Positions 48,827 through 58,987 of a stretch of 64,000 bases of DNA are shown here, in pieces. Each line of letters begins with the position of its first letter. Position 1 is the first letter of the stretch. The notes beneath the pieces were generated by a model that was not told the DNA's origin, ran no database searches, and saw only the letters and a list, made by a program, of their open reading frames with translations. A program made the translations under genes and the position numbers. The stretch covers positions 13,415,039 to 13,479,038 of the forward strand of contig JAJEKV010000002.1 of the NCBI GenBank assembly GCA_021234155.1, in the 5' to 3' direction. Origin of the DNA: Isoetes taiwanensis. Lineage: Eukaryota; Streptophyta; Lycopodiopsida; Isoetales; Isoetaceae.

Positions 48827-48831
48827 GTCTT

Positions 48832-50114
48832 CTCTTGTAATCCAAATCCGGCGACCGCCCGATTTGAAGGCCCATAACAAAAACAGCTTATATGGGCAAT
48901 ATTTCCTTTGGAACTGGCCATGGAAGGGGATTAGTCTCTGCAAAGCTAGCATTGATGCACCTGGATATTTTTTAAGCAAAAGCAGCAAAACTTCGATGAA
49001 GCAGGGGATGCAAATGCAGCAAGAATCGTTCTAGCAAATGCAGGGCATGCAAATGCAACAAGAATCGTTCCAGCAAATGCAGGGCAAACTTCGATGAAGC
49101 AGGGGATGCAAATGCAAAGAAGAATCGTTCAAAGAAGAAACCCCGACAAGAAGGCTCGCCCGGGCCAATCCGACCCTGCACATCCATCCCTGTTGTATCG
49201 AAAATCACGAACTCTTCCTGCTTTCTTTCTCCTGCAAGCATTCCCTGCCATAGCTCGTTGCCTGAAATTGCCTGCAAGCATCCTACCATAGCTCGTCTCC
49301 TGCAAGCATCCCCTACCATAGCCGCCACGAAATTGCCTACAAGCATCCCCTGCCATAGAATAGTCTCTGCCATACCTGAAGCACTATGCTCTTTGAAGTT
49401 GCAAGACGTCGGAGCATGACCGCCATAGCTCGGCCGACAAAATGAAGCTGAGCTAATTTTTTTTTTAGGGTTTTATAATTTAAACCATTGGATGTTTTAC
49501 ACTCAATCTTGACCGTTAGTTATGCAATAACCCTTATCTTAGCTAAATGAATTGTTTTGCATATATGCATATTGCCCCATAAAGATAAAGACTTATGTAA
49601 GAGTAAATCGCACACCATTGAATGCCATTAGATATGAAGTTAGTCATTAAATAGGGTGGTCGCCCAATTCAAAAATTGCACGTCCCTTTCTTTGGAATGA
49701 ATGATAACCTATTATACTAACATTTATTTGAATATTTGCAGGAAAATATCATTAATCCCAGAAACAGCCCAGAAGAGTGTTCCAGATATTTGAAACTTTA
49801 AAATTGTCAAAAGCTTTCCTTCATTTGTTATTTGAGAACTTTGAGAACTCTATGATGTCTTAATGAAATTTATGTAAATTTTACTGTCTTAAAGTTGACA
49901 TACTTATCTTATTGTGCACAATACGCTATATTTTCTTAATGTGATGGTTATTTCGGATCTGTATTGTCTTGTGCGAAGCCTAAGGTAAGATACCTTTCCC
50001 ATTTCTTCATCATCAATTTTGACTACTTTTGTCGCCTCCTGACAGAAACATGCTAGCATATTCCATCGTTTTCGCCGTAAGAACCCTGTATCCTTAACAG
50101 TAGCTACCATTTGA
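48832..50114. other. Flank with two short-unit repeat patches
   Basis: The patch at 48987-49132 repeats ACTTCGATGAAGCAGGGGAT and GCAAATGCA(a/g)CAAGAATCG. The patch at 49229-49360 repeats CTGCAAGCAT(c)CCCTGCCATAG with units of 30-45 bp. A solitary copy of the AAATAGGG...CGCCCAATTC palindrome lies at 49649-49670. The remainder to 50114 is AT-rich without a gene. Confidence 0.6.
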
Positions 50115-50269
50115 GATATTTATGGACTTGTGAAAAGTCCATATTTAATGAAATTGTGCTTAGGTGTGGTCTGGACTTGAAAGACCATTTTCTGTTGAAA
50201 AGGCATGGGATGAGAGCACGTGCATTCTTCAGTAGCGTGGTTGCACATATTGCAATGCTTGCAGGGGGA
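50115..50269 (-). pseudogene. Gypsy B-like gag fragment, right-hand part
   Basis: On the minus strand the frame encodes PCKHCNMCNHATEEC and MPFQQKMVFQVQTTPKHN, nearly the same as the knuckle region at 39.62-39.72 kb. It is the continuation of 58041-58350, separated by the copia insertion. Homology ends shortly after the knuckle. Confidence 0.8.
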
Positions 50270-50274
50270 GGACC

Positions 50275-50857
50275 TGTTAGAATAAAAAACTTTGAGCCCA
50301 GGAATTGAACCCAGATGAAAACCAAGTTCAATCTTCTCCCTTAACACCTGCTTAATATCCACAAAGGATTTACCTGCATAAATCAAATAGGAGCCCACAA
50401 AGAATACCACACAAAGGATACCACAAAGAACTGTAATATCACACAGAACAGGACTGCCAGGCAGCAAATAGGATTGCTTATTACCACATAGAATATTAAA
50501 TAGCACGCATAACTTGTTTTCGACCGCTCCAAAGACCAAATCCGGCAAAGATACTGGCCAGATACAAGTCCGGCTTCACCAAATCCGACACTCGTCTTCA
50601 ACAAATTCGGCCCCAAGTTTGACGTTGCCCTGTTCGACCTGTAACAAAAAACCCTGTTCTGTTCCTCTTTTTTTCCCCTGTTCCTTTTTCGTCTACTTTT
50701 CCCTCTTTTATTATTTTTCTCCATGCAAAATCCATGTATAAATTTTTTTTTTTTTTTTTTTGAAGAACTGTGTCATCATTATATTAAAAGAATGGTAATG
50801 TTACAAAGCAAGTGAGGAGGAAGGAGAACTGCCCCAACCAGGTGTAATATACAGCAA
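50275..50857 (-). repeat. Inverted LTR copy at the left end of the copia element
   Basis: Starts TGTTAGAATAAAAAAC, the reverse complement of the LTR 3' end, and continues as the reverse complement of the LTR to about LTR position 40. It is interrupted by a LINE tail at 50743-50834. It joins the forward LTR at ATTGC|AAAAAAGAG near 50857. Both arms share blocks of over 100 bp with few differences. Confidence 0.85.
50743..50834 (-). mobile_element. LINE 3'-end fragment in the inverted LTR
   Basis: A poly-T run is followed by GAAGAACTGTGTCATCA and some 70 bp that match the 3' end of the LINE at 8.4 kb (up to ACTGCCCCAA). The inverted LTR resumes directly after it, having lost about three bases; no target duplication is visible. 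It inserted after the copia. Confidence 0.85.
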
Positions 50858-51233
50858 TTGCAAAAAAGAGGAACAGAACAGGATTTTTTGTTTTGAACAG
50901 GTCGAAGTCAAACTTGGGGCCAGATTTGTTGAAGACGAGTGTCGGATTGGTGAAGCCGGACTTGTATCTGCTGTATGCTGCCGGATTTGGTGCTGGAGCA
51001 GATCGAAACAAGTTGTACGTGCTATTTAATATTCTATGTGGTAATAAGCAGTATTATTTGCTGCCTGGCAGTCCTGTTCTGTGTGATATTACAGTTCTGT
51101 GTGGTATCCTTTGTGTCCTATTCGATTTATGCAGGTAAATCCTTTGTGGATATTAAGCAGGTGTTAAGGGAGAAGATTGAACTTGGTTTTCATCTGGGTT
51201 CAATTCCCGGGCTCAAAGTTTTTTATTCTAACA
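50858..51233 (+). repeat. Forward left LTR of the copia element, 5' truncated
   Basis: Corresponds to LTR positions of about 140 to 517, ending TTCTAACA. The missing U3 start means this copy could not drive normal transcription alone. Confidence 0.85.
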
Positions 51234-51235
51234 TC

Positions 51236-51247
51236 TGGTATCAGAGC
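51236..51247 (+). promoter_or_regulatory. Primer-binding site of copia
   Basis: TGGTATCAGAGC, two bases after the LTR end, complementary to the 3' end of plant initiator tRNA-Met. Confidence 0.95.
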
Positions 51248-51266
51248 TTTTGAGTCTAAAAGGGAG

Positions 51267-52088
51267 ATGGCGTCTAATAAGGTAGCTGCCTCTATATTAG
51301 CTGATGTTAAGGTGTATAAAGGAGGTTCTGGTTTCCAAGCATGGAAGATGAAGGTTTTAAAAGCTTTGGAAGCAGAGGGGCTGTGGAATTTGGTTCGTCC
51401 TCTCACAAAAACTGAGAAGCAAAGACGTGTATCTATGAAGAATGAAGCTATTGATTCATCAAAGCCGGAGGTGTCTGCAAAATCAGCAAAGGCTGCTAAG
51501 GATGCGGCAAGAATTTTAGCTCAAGCGAAAGGTATTATCATTTCAAAGCTTGGTTATGGTATCATAGCTTCAATTCATAATATGGATCCACGAGATATGT
51601 GGCAGTATTTGTTAAATAAATATGAACAGTTAACTGCATCTCAGAGACATAAATTGGAACAAGAATTAAGAATGTTGAAATATGAAAGTGGTCAAGATTT
51701 GGTTGAGCTATTTGATAAGATGGATGGAATATTTATGGACTTAGAAGGGGCTGCACCTCTTTCTGTCCAATCAAAAATACTTTATATCTCAGATGTATTT
51801 GCTGCTTATGATGAAAATCTTGCATCTTTAATCCGTACTATGTCTAGAACTAAAGAAGAAGCTATAAGTATTGCAAGGACTAAAATTACACAAAGAGAGG
51901 CTAGAAGGAATTATGATCAAGGGGGAGATAACATTTTATATTTTGGGAGAGGAAGAGGAAGAAGCAAAGATGTAACGTGTTATGGTTGTGGAGAAACTGG
52001 GCATATTAAGCCAAACTGTACTAAAATCAGAGGACGTTCATGCTATGCTTGCGGAGGAGCAGGCCACCTGGCCAATATGTGTACATAA
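51267..52088 (+). CDS. Copia gag
   Basis: ATG at 51267 opens 273 codons. An N-terminal gag fold (KVYKGGSGFQAWKMKVLKAL, KLEQELRMLKYESGQDLVEL) is followed by two CCHC knuckles, CYGCGETGHIKPNC and CYACGGAGHLANMC. It ends in a TAA at 52086 directly before an RG-rich linker in the same frame. The family normally reads on into protease, so this stop is probably a mutation (CAA or GAA to TAA). Confidence 0.9.
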   Translation: MASNKVAASILADVKVYKGGSGFQAWKMKVLKALEAEGLWNLVRPLTKTEKQRRVSMKNEAIDSSKPEVSAKSAKAAKDAARILAQAKGIIISKLGYGIIASIHNMDPRDMWQYLLNKYEQLTASQRHKLEQELRMLKYESGQDLVELFDKMDGIFMDLEGAAPLSVQSKILYISDVFAAYDENLASLIRTMSRTKEEAISIARTKITQREARRNYDQGGDNILYFGRGRGRSKDVTCYGCGETGHIKPNCTKIRGRSCYACGGAGHLANMCT

Positions 52089-53746
52089 AGGGGAAGAGGA
52101 CGTGGAAGCTTTAGGGGATCCTCTAGTAGAGGTGCGTCCAGAAGCGTTACTTTTTCAAAGTCAACCATAGGTTTTGTGTCGGAAGAAATTCCTGAGGAGG
52201 AGGTAAAGTCATATGCTTTATCAAATTTATGTGATGAAAATGTTTCTAATCCTGTGGTCATAGATTCTGGAGCTGAAAAATCCATGATGCAAAGTTCAAA
52301 GATATTAAGAAATCTTGAAACTAGTAAGCTCAGATGCGTGCGTATGGCTAATGGAGAAAAGCAAAATGTAGAAGCTTGTGGTGTGTTAGAACTCATAGGA
52401 GAAAACGGGAAAATTATTACCATTAATAATGTGTTGTGTGCACCAGGGATGATAAAAAACTTAATCTCTGTAGCAGATCTAGTTGATAAAAATTATAAAG
52501 TCTTGTTTGACAAGCATATGTGCATAGTTCATGATAATGGAAAAATAGTATTATATGCAAAAAGAATTGGAAATCTTTTTGAGCTTTGTCCTAGAAGTAT
52601 AAACATTTTATTAAGTGAAGTTGGAAAGGAAAACTCAATGGAATTATGGCATCAAAGATTAGGCCACACAAATTTGAAAAATATAATTTTTATGAGAAAA
52701 CACAAGTTATTGGACGGTTTAGAGTTTACATATAATAGTAAGGAAAACACTCCGTGTCATGGATGTATGTTGGGCAAGCAAAGTAGAAATCCTTTTCCTA
52801 TGAAGGAATAACGGGTAAATGAAAGATTAGCCCTAGTGCATTCGGATGTATGTGGGCCTATGAGAGTTAGAAGTGCTAGTGGAAAATACTATTTTGTGTC
52901 ATTTGTTGATGACTATACAAGAACAGCTAAGTGGTACTTCTTAACTCATAAAAGTCAGGTGTTCAACTCATTTAAAGCTTATCTTGCAGAAGTAGAATGT
53001 GAAGCAGGTGCTAAACTAAAATGTTTAAGATCAGATAGAGGGGGAGAGTACTTATCAGATGAATTTAAAAGATTTTGTTTTGAAACAGGAATCAAAAGAC
53101 AATCAACTTGCAGAGGCACTCCTCAGCAGAACGGTGTCTCTGAAAGAAAGAATCGAACGGTAATGGAAGCAGCACGAGCTATGTTAAAGCATGCAGGTCT
53201 TCCAAAATTTTTGTGGGCAGAAGCTGTAAATACCGCATTCTATGTTTAAAATAAAATTTCAAGTAAAGCCTTAAATGGTCATATTCCAGACGAGTTATGG
53301 ACAGGCAAGCGTCAATCGGTAAAAGACTTCAAAGCCTTTGGTTGTTTAGCATATTCAAAGGTAATAAGTGATAATATATCGAAATTGGATGATAGAAGTA
53401 AAGAAACATATTTTGTTGGATACGATACGGAATCAAAAGGGTATAGACTCTATGATCCAAATAAAAGGGCAGTGATTATAAGTCGAGGTCATTTTCTTTG
53501 AAAATATTTTATACAAAGATCGGTTTTTAAGTACTAACAAACAAGATCGAGATGTAGATAAAGATGCAGACAAAGATGTTAACTGGGAACCGATAGATTA
53601 TTTTGATGATGAGGAAGAAAGAACCACTGTCAATCAAGCAGAAGAGGTTGCCTGTGCATACAGATGGTGAAATGGAACCAGCGCCGGAGACAATAAGACA
53701 TAGGAGAAGGACTGAAGCTGAATTACTTAAAGAGGGGATATCTTTT
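52089..53746 (+). pseudogene. Copia protease and integrase
   Basis: The gag frame continues past the TAA: an RG-rich linker, protease (PVVIDSGAEKSMM), the GAG-pre-integrase zinc motif (ELWHQRLGHTN ... CHGCMLGK), a TAA at 52809, then the integrase core (HSDVCGPM, FVDDYTR, DRGGEY, GTPQQNGVSERKNRT) with D-D-E residues visible. Another TAA lies at 53247 and a one-base shift near 53495. After that comes the acidic linker before RT, cut at 53746 by the TIR element. Confidence 0.9.
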
Positions 53747-54229
53747 AACCATCATTCATTTAAATTGGGAATATGTCTGTTCCAAAAGCACGCCACTTTT
53801 GCAGACCCCTTATTCAATATAATGTTGTGGTGCTTGACATGGTGTTATGCAAGATTACAAGGTTTGATCCATATTTAGTAGACATTTTGATTATTATATT
53901 AAATACAGAAAGGAAATTGATGTTTGATTAGCATTTGCAAACAATAGCACATTCATATACACAATATAATAACGGAAATTATTATTGATTTTATATTGAG
54001 ATATGTAAATATTATTTCAACAAATATCTCACTAAAAACCCATGGAACTAAGTCAAATTGAAGTTACTATAGCAATACAAGAAAAAAATAGCCCAATAAA
54101 ACCTCTATAAGACATTTATTTCTCAAATAAAATACAACATAGTAGTCTTTTTTTTCCTTAAAGCATCAAAGATGCTTCAGGAGTATGTTCCTTTAGATGA
54201 AATATAGGAGCGTCTTTTTCTCATACATT

Positions 54230-54365
54230 GCAGCAGTAATGCACGCCAAGCGTGCTTTAGCAAGAAGTAATGCACGCCAAGCGTGCTTTAGCAAGGTATA
54301 TTTAGCAAAAAAAGAGCACGGAATCACACTGTTTGATTTTGGTAATTCACGCCAAGCGTGAATTA
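54230..54365. repeat. Three short hairpins with GCCAAGC loop region
   Basis: GCACGCCAAGCGTGC at 54241-54255 and 54272-54286, and ATTCACGCCAAGCGTGAAT at 54345-54363. Each folds as a 6-8 bp stem around a CAA loop. The third differs from the first two at both partners of an outer pair (G-C replaced by T-A). Confidence 0.85.
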
Positions 54366-55300
54366 GCCTGCCTTCATGATCTATTACTTCTAAAACATAG
54401 CTTTGAGCTGTTCTTTCCAAATCAGATAAACTCACAAAATCAGTCCAATAGTCAATCAAATCCAAAAAGATGCTCAATATCCTATTTCTCATTAACTAAA
54501 AACATTGATTTGAGGCTTTGAAGCTTTGACTCCTATGCTATAGAAGATCTGACCAAGGGGCTTTAATTCAACTACAGGGTAGTGCTTTGCATGTAAAGCT
54601 CAGGGAATCCAATCAATTTGCCTATTGTATATATGTGAAAACACCATTTTGTAGTCTTCAAGCTTTTCAATTGACTGCAGATGCCTGCCAGCAAGATACT
54701 TTGGCTTTGTAAAATCCAAAATGCAGAGTATCTACCATACCAGAAGCTTACTTCTGCAAAGAATTGTTGATTTTCAGATGAGAAAGGTCTGCAAACAGAG
54801 TTTCATTGTAGCCCATTGCATGTCTCTGCTTGGGTTTTCCAGAAAAACGTGGAATCATTATCCAACTGCAAGCAAATTAAGAACTAAAGACCAAGAACTA
54901 GCCTATTAGATTAAAATAAACTCTAGGAAGAAAGCAATAAAGATTAAGATTGCAAGGCAGTGGAGCTCTTACAAAAAAAACCTTCTGAAAGGAAAGGTTC
55001 AGCCTTGAATTGGTTTCCTCTTCCACGTATTTGACCTTTTTATTTGCATAGGATTCACAAAACTGCCTAGGATGAATCAACATCATGTATTGTTTTGGTC
55101 CATAAACTCAGAAGAGTACAGATGGTCAATAAATTCATCGCAAAAACAGAACAATTCTTTTGCTATGTCTGCAATAGCTTCATCCACCAGCATGTCTACC
55201 AACCTGTAACAAATAAATAACATGTATTAATAAAAACCAGTAGTAACCCTCTTGTTACGTCACTGACCTTTCTTGAGGGGACTGATGCTTGAAAGAATCC

Positions 55301-55408
55301 GCTTCCCATGCCCCAAATCCGGCTGCCCATGCCCCAAATCCGCTGCCCATGCCCCAAATCCGGCTGCCTCTGCTCAAAATCCGGCTGTCTCTGTTCAAAA
55401 TCCAGCCA
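55301..55408. repeat. Five tandem 21-24 bp units (CTGCCCATGCCCCAAATCCG)
   Basis: The first three units are nearly identical; the last two drift to CTGCTCAAAATCCGG and CTGTTCAAAATCC. It gives repeated short peptides in several frames on both strands, so the long frames over this area are not evidence of genes. Confidence 0.85.
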
Positions 55409-55823
55409 TCTTTGCTCATGCCACCGCTTCTGCTCAGATCTCCTCCGGATTTTCTCGCCCCCAGTCGCCCACGCACTCCATGCTCAAATCCGCAGCCCCT
55501 TTTCGATTCTCGCCATTCCGCCACCCGGTTCTTTGGCTTCGCCCACAAAGAAAGTATGCCATCACTAGAGTCGGAGCAGAGGTCGGAGCGAAGGTCGGAG
55601 GCGGCAGAGAGAAAACGGGAAGAAAAGAGGGGAAAAATTTTGGTGCACAATAGAAGAAAGGTTAAAAAGAAAAAATCGGGGGGAAATGCTACGAGAGAGA
55701 AAATTTTGAGTTAGTTTAGGCGGGAGGGGCTTCCACGGACGGAAAAAGCCACGCCCGAGAAAAGTGGCATGCCCAAAAATGATCCAATATTCTGACATAA
55801 ACCGAAATTAAATGAATGATAGT

Positions 55824-57503
55824 TTTTTGATACTTCACAATATGGAAGGGATGAGACCGGAAGAAGTACTAGGAAAAGCACTATTGAACGCACAGATGAT
55901 ACAGAGGAAATTGATACCTCGAACAACTATAATGAAGCCATAGAAAGTCTGGATTCTGATAAATGGAACGATGCAATGAATGCAGAATTAAACTCTTTTG
56001 AACGTACAGGAACGTATAAACTAGTTGACAGACCTACTAACAGGAATGTTGTTGGGAATAAATGGATTTTTAGAATTAAACAGGGGCCAGATGGACAAAC
56101 TCAGGAATTTAAAGCCAGACTGGTGGCAAAAGGGTTTACTCAAAAGGAAGGTATTGATTATGATGAAACTTTCTCTCCGATTGTTAAATTAACAAGTGTC
56201 AGAACAATTATGTCTATTGCTAATATGCACAACTTAGAGTTGCATCATATGGATGTTAGCACGGCATTTCTAAATGCAGACCTGGATGAAGAAATTTATA
56301 TGGAGCAGCCTCATGGATACGAAATTGATGGAGATAAAGGTGTGGAAATTGCAGAAGGCGGTGTATGGCCTAAGACAAGCTCCACGTCAGTGGTATGTAT
56401 GTATCGACAATCACTTGAAAACGCATGGGTTTGGAAAATTGAATATGGATGGGAATGTCTATATCTATAGGGAAAATGAATACTTTTGCATAATTGCAGT
56501 ATATGTAGATGATTGCGTAATGGCTGCTAACGATATTGATTGCTTAAAGCATTGCAAAGATATTTTAAACAAAAGATTTCAAATGACAGACTTGGGGGAA
56601 CTTAAACAATTATTAGGTATGGAAATTCATAGAGATAAAGAGAAGGGATTCATAGCTATTACTCAAAAAAGAAATATTTTAGGCATGCTTAAAAGATTTG
56701 GGATGACAGAGTGTAAATCTGCAAACACTCCAGTAGCAACTGGGCAAAGAATCAGCTCTGAGATGTGTCCCAAAACAAAAGAAGAAGAGCATATCATGAT
56801 GAATCGACCTTATAGAGAGCTTATTGGATGTCTTCAATATGTATCAAATTGTACACGTCCTGATATTTCATATGGAGTGAATGTGTTAAGTCAATTTCTA
56901 AATAATCCTGGTGAAGGCCACTGGAAATGCACAAAACGTATTTTAAGATTTTTGAAAGGCACTCAAAACTATGGTCTTGTATTCAGACGTGAACATGGTA
57001 TAAGATTGGAAAGTCTATTACTTGAAGGCTTTGCAGATGCAGATTGGGGAGATGATCAAGACACTCACAGATTAAGGTCTGGATATGCATGCTTACTAGG
57101 AGGGTCTGCTATCTCTTGGAAAAGTAAGAAACAACCCTCTATTGCGCTTTCTACAGCAGAAGCTGAATATGCAGCAGTGTCTCTTGCATCTAGAGAAATT
57201 GTCTGGCTTAGACGACTTCTAGCAGATTTAGGAATTGTTCAAGAGGGGCAAACACCATTATATTGTGATAGTACAAGTTGTATTGCCATGACTAAGAATC
57301 CAGTCTTACATGAAAGAACAAAGCATATTGAGCTACATAATCACTTTGTACGTGATCAAGTAAAGAATGGAGAAATAAGCATCTTGTATAGACCTACTGA
57401 GACACAGTGTGCTGACATTCTTACAAAAGTGTTGTCAGAGTCTAAATTTAGAGTATTTCAAAAGGATTTAGGAATAGAAGAGGTTGGAACCATTACCACT
57501 TAG
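55824..57503 (+). pseudogene. Copia reverse transcriptase and RNase H
   Basis: RT begins in one frame (VGNKWIFRIKQ, FKARLVAKGFTQKEGIDYDE, FSPIVKL, MDVSTAFLN) and shifts near 56350 into a 409-codon frame with VYGLRQAPRQWY, IAVYVDDCVMAA (YVDD catalytic motif), LGMEIHRDK, then RNase H (ADADWGDDQ, SAISWKSKKQPSIALSTAEA, KHIELHNHFVRD). The long intact second frame shows that decay is mild here. Confidence 0.9.
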
Positions 57504-57518
57504 GCATGAGGGGGAGAT

Positions 57519-58035
57519 TGTTGGAACTACATGCCTAAGTGATAAATCTGAACAGATGGCAATTCTGTATATTACACCTGGTTAATATTTATACATGGAT
57601 TTTGCATGAAGAAAAATAAATAAAAGAGGGAAAAGTAGACGAAAAAGGAACAAGGGAAAAAAAGAGCAACAGAACAGGGTTTTTTGTTTTGAACAGGTCG
57701 AATAGGGCGATGTCAAACTTGGGGCCGGATTTGTTGAAGATGAGTGTCGGATTGGTGAAGTCGGACTTGTATCTGCTGTACTGCCGGATTTGGTGCTGGA
57801 GCAGATCGAAACAGGTTGTAGGTGCTATTTAATATTCTATGTGGTAATAAGCAAGATTATTTTTCGCCGGCAGTCCTGTCAGGTGATATTACGCCTGCGG
57901 TGGTATCCTTTGTGGGCTCCTATTCGATTTATGCAGGTAAATCCTTTGTGGATATTAAGCAAGTGTTAAGGGAGAAGATTGAACTTGGTTTTCATCTGGG
58001 TTCAATTTCCGGGCTCAAAGTTTTTGATTCTAACA
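57519..58035 (+). repeat. Right LTR of copia
   Basis: 517 bp, TGTTGGAAC...TTCTAACA, preceded by the polypurine tract GAGGGGGAGA at 57508-57517. Reference copy for the two partial left LTR arms. Confidence 0.9.
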
Positions 58036-58040
58036 GGACC

Positions 58041-58350
58041 ATTAGTAGAATTGCATTCATTGGCCAGATGGCCCTGATACTTATAAATGTGGCATCAAAT
58101 TTGACTTCTTTGTGGTGGAGCGGATTGATGAGGTTGAACCGCGTTTTGTGGAACCATGATAGGAGGTATGAAGGGGATATCTGTGAGGAGAACACCACGG
58201 GAGAATGTGATTAACTAGTTCGATGGCATGATCCAGCATCTTGGGTCGCAAGTATTCAATCATAAGACGAATGGCGGGAGATAGGTCTTGCAGAAACCAG
58301 ATCAAGATCTGACTCTCATGGGATACTTCTTGAGCTTGCTGACCAAAATA
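58041..58350 (-). pseudogene. Gypsy B-like gag fragment, left-hand part
   Basis: Minus-strand motifs WFLQDLSPAIRLMI and NECNSTNG match 39.35-39.61 kb of the complete element. The frame runs up to the copia target site, and continues in the knuckle at 50.12-50.27 kb. At least one shift within. Confidence 0.8.
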
Positions 58351-58987
58351 TGCAGACGATCAGGTCTTTGCCCTAGTATTCTAAAGGCCATTATATGTGT
58401 TATTGTTCTACTAAATTGGCAGTTTGGTGACATTAAGGATTCTGATGTAATTTGGTGAAATTCCTGCTATCTTTTGTCTTTTATTTCTTTCTTCTACACT
58501 TTGTAGGGACTTTGTCCTAGTGTTCATCTTGCCATGTCCCCTTTTCTTTGGACAATTCTAGTGACAAGTTCTTGTCCTTATAGTCGAGTGTCTTATAGGT
58601 GCTTATAGTGGGCAGTCATTAGGGCGGATTTGGGGTCTGAAAATGGCCCTTATCTTGGGTTAAAGATTTCCACGTCAGATTCGCCAGGACCAATCAGGTT
58701 TGCGCCTTTTTTACGAAAGTCAGTATTACTTGGCAGGTAGAAGGATGAGCAGGCTTACTTGGCATCCACATGGCGTATTTTCATAGGGGATGCCTGCGCT
58801 TTTATTGCAACCATTTTAATGGCCCGTATTTTTCGGGAGTCGCTTCGCCGCCCAAAATAATGGTGACTTTGACCGCCTACTGTCAGCGTCACCAACTCCC
58901 TTGTCAAATTTTGGCGCCAAACTTCTGTACTGTCACTCCGGCGCCTCTACGTGCATCCTCTCCGCCTTCACTCCTCATCTGCAATCC
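58351..58987. other. Spacer before the BAH gene
   Basis: No domain recognised. GC content rises from about 58.6 kb. It may hold the promoter and leader or an upstream exon of the BAH gene. Confidence 0.4.

Larger units (their letters stand above)
37721..48831 (+). mobile_element. Complete Ty3/gypsy element (family B, Tat/Athila-like) with TSD GTCTT
   Basis: The element runs from 37726 to 48826, flanked by GTCTT on both sides (37721-37725 and 48827-48831). LTRs are 595 and 591 bp. Inside, in order, are gag with a CCHC knuckle, a DGGS protease, RT, RNase H and integrase up to about 44.29 kb, then nearly 4 kb of extra sequence, a purine tract (TTGGTGGGGAG) and the right LTR. The DGG protease and the long post-integrase region resemble the Tat/Athila branch of plant gypsy elements. 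Frames are broken throughout. It inserted immediately beside chromovirus A. Confidence 0.9.
53747..55823. mobile_element. 2.1-kb terminal-inverted-repeat element inside the copia
   Basis: The left end AACCATCATTCATTTAAATT and the right end (reverse complement AACTATCATTCATTTAATTT) form imperfect inverted repeats of about 33 bp, with 27 matches. The copia reading is interrupted exactly here and resumes at about 55824. Flanks share a TTTT run, so the target duplication is ambiguous. No transposase is visible, so it is non-autonomous. Minus-strand exon-like stretches with splice-like borders (for example 54760-54870 and 55090-55220) suggest captured gene pieces, but I cannot identify the source. 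Confidence 0.75.
50270..58040 (+). mobile_element. Ty1/copia element with palindromic left end and TSD GGACC
   Basis: GGACC stands at 50270-50274 and 58036-58040, inside a gag codon pair of the older gypsy (N-G-P-P), which proves one insertion event. Inside the duplication, the left end is an inverted LTR (50275-50857, carrying a LINE tail) fused to a forward LTR (50858-51233). Then come a primer-binding site, gag, protease, integrase, RT and RNase H, a polypurine tract and a normal right LTR (57519-58035). Integrase before RT marks Ty1/copia. Three in-frame stops and a 2.1-kb TIR insertion inactivate it. Confidence 0.9.

Noticed and set aside
55255-55714. Overlapping long frames on both strands (up to 141 codons)
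   Set aside because: They are produced by the CCCCAAATCCG tandem repeat and GC-rich flank; peptides are repetitive and unlike known proteins.
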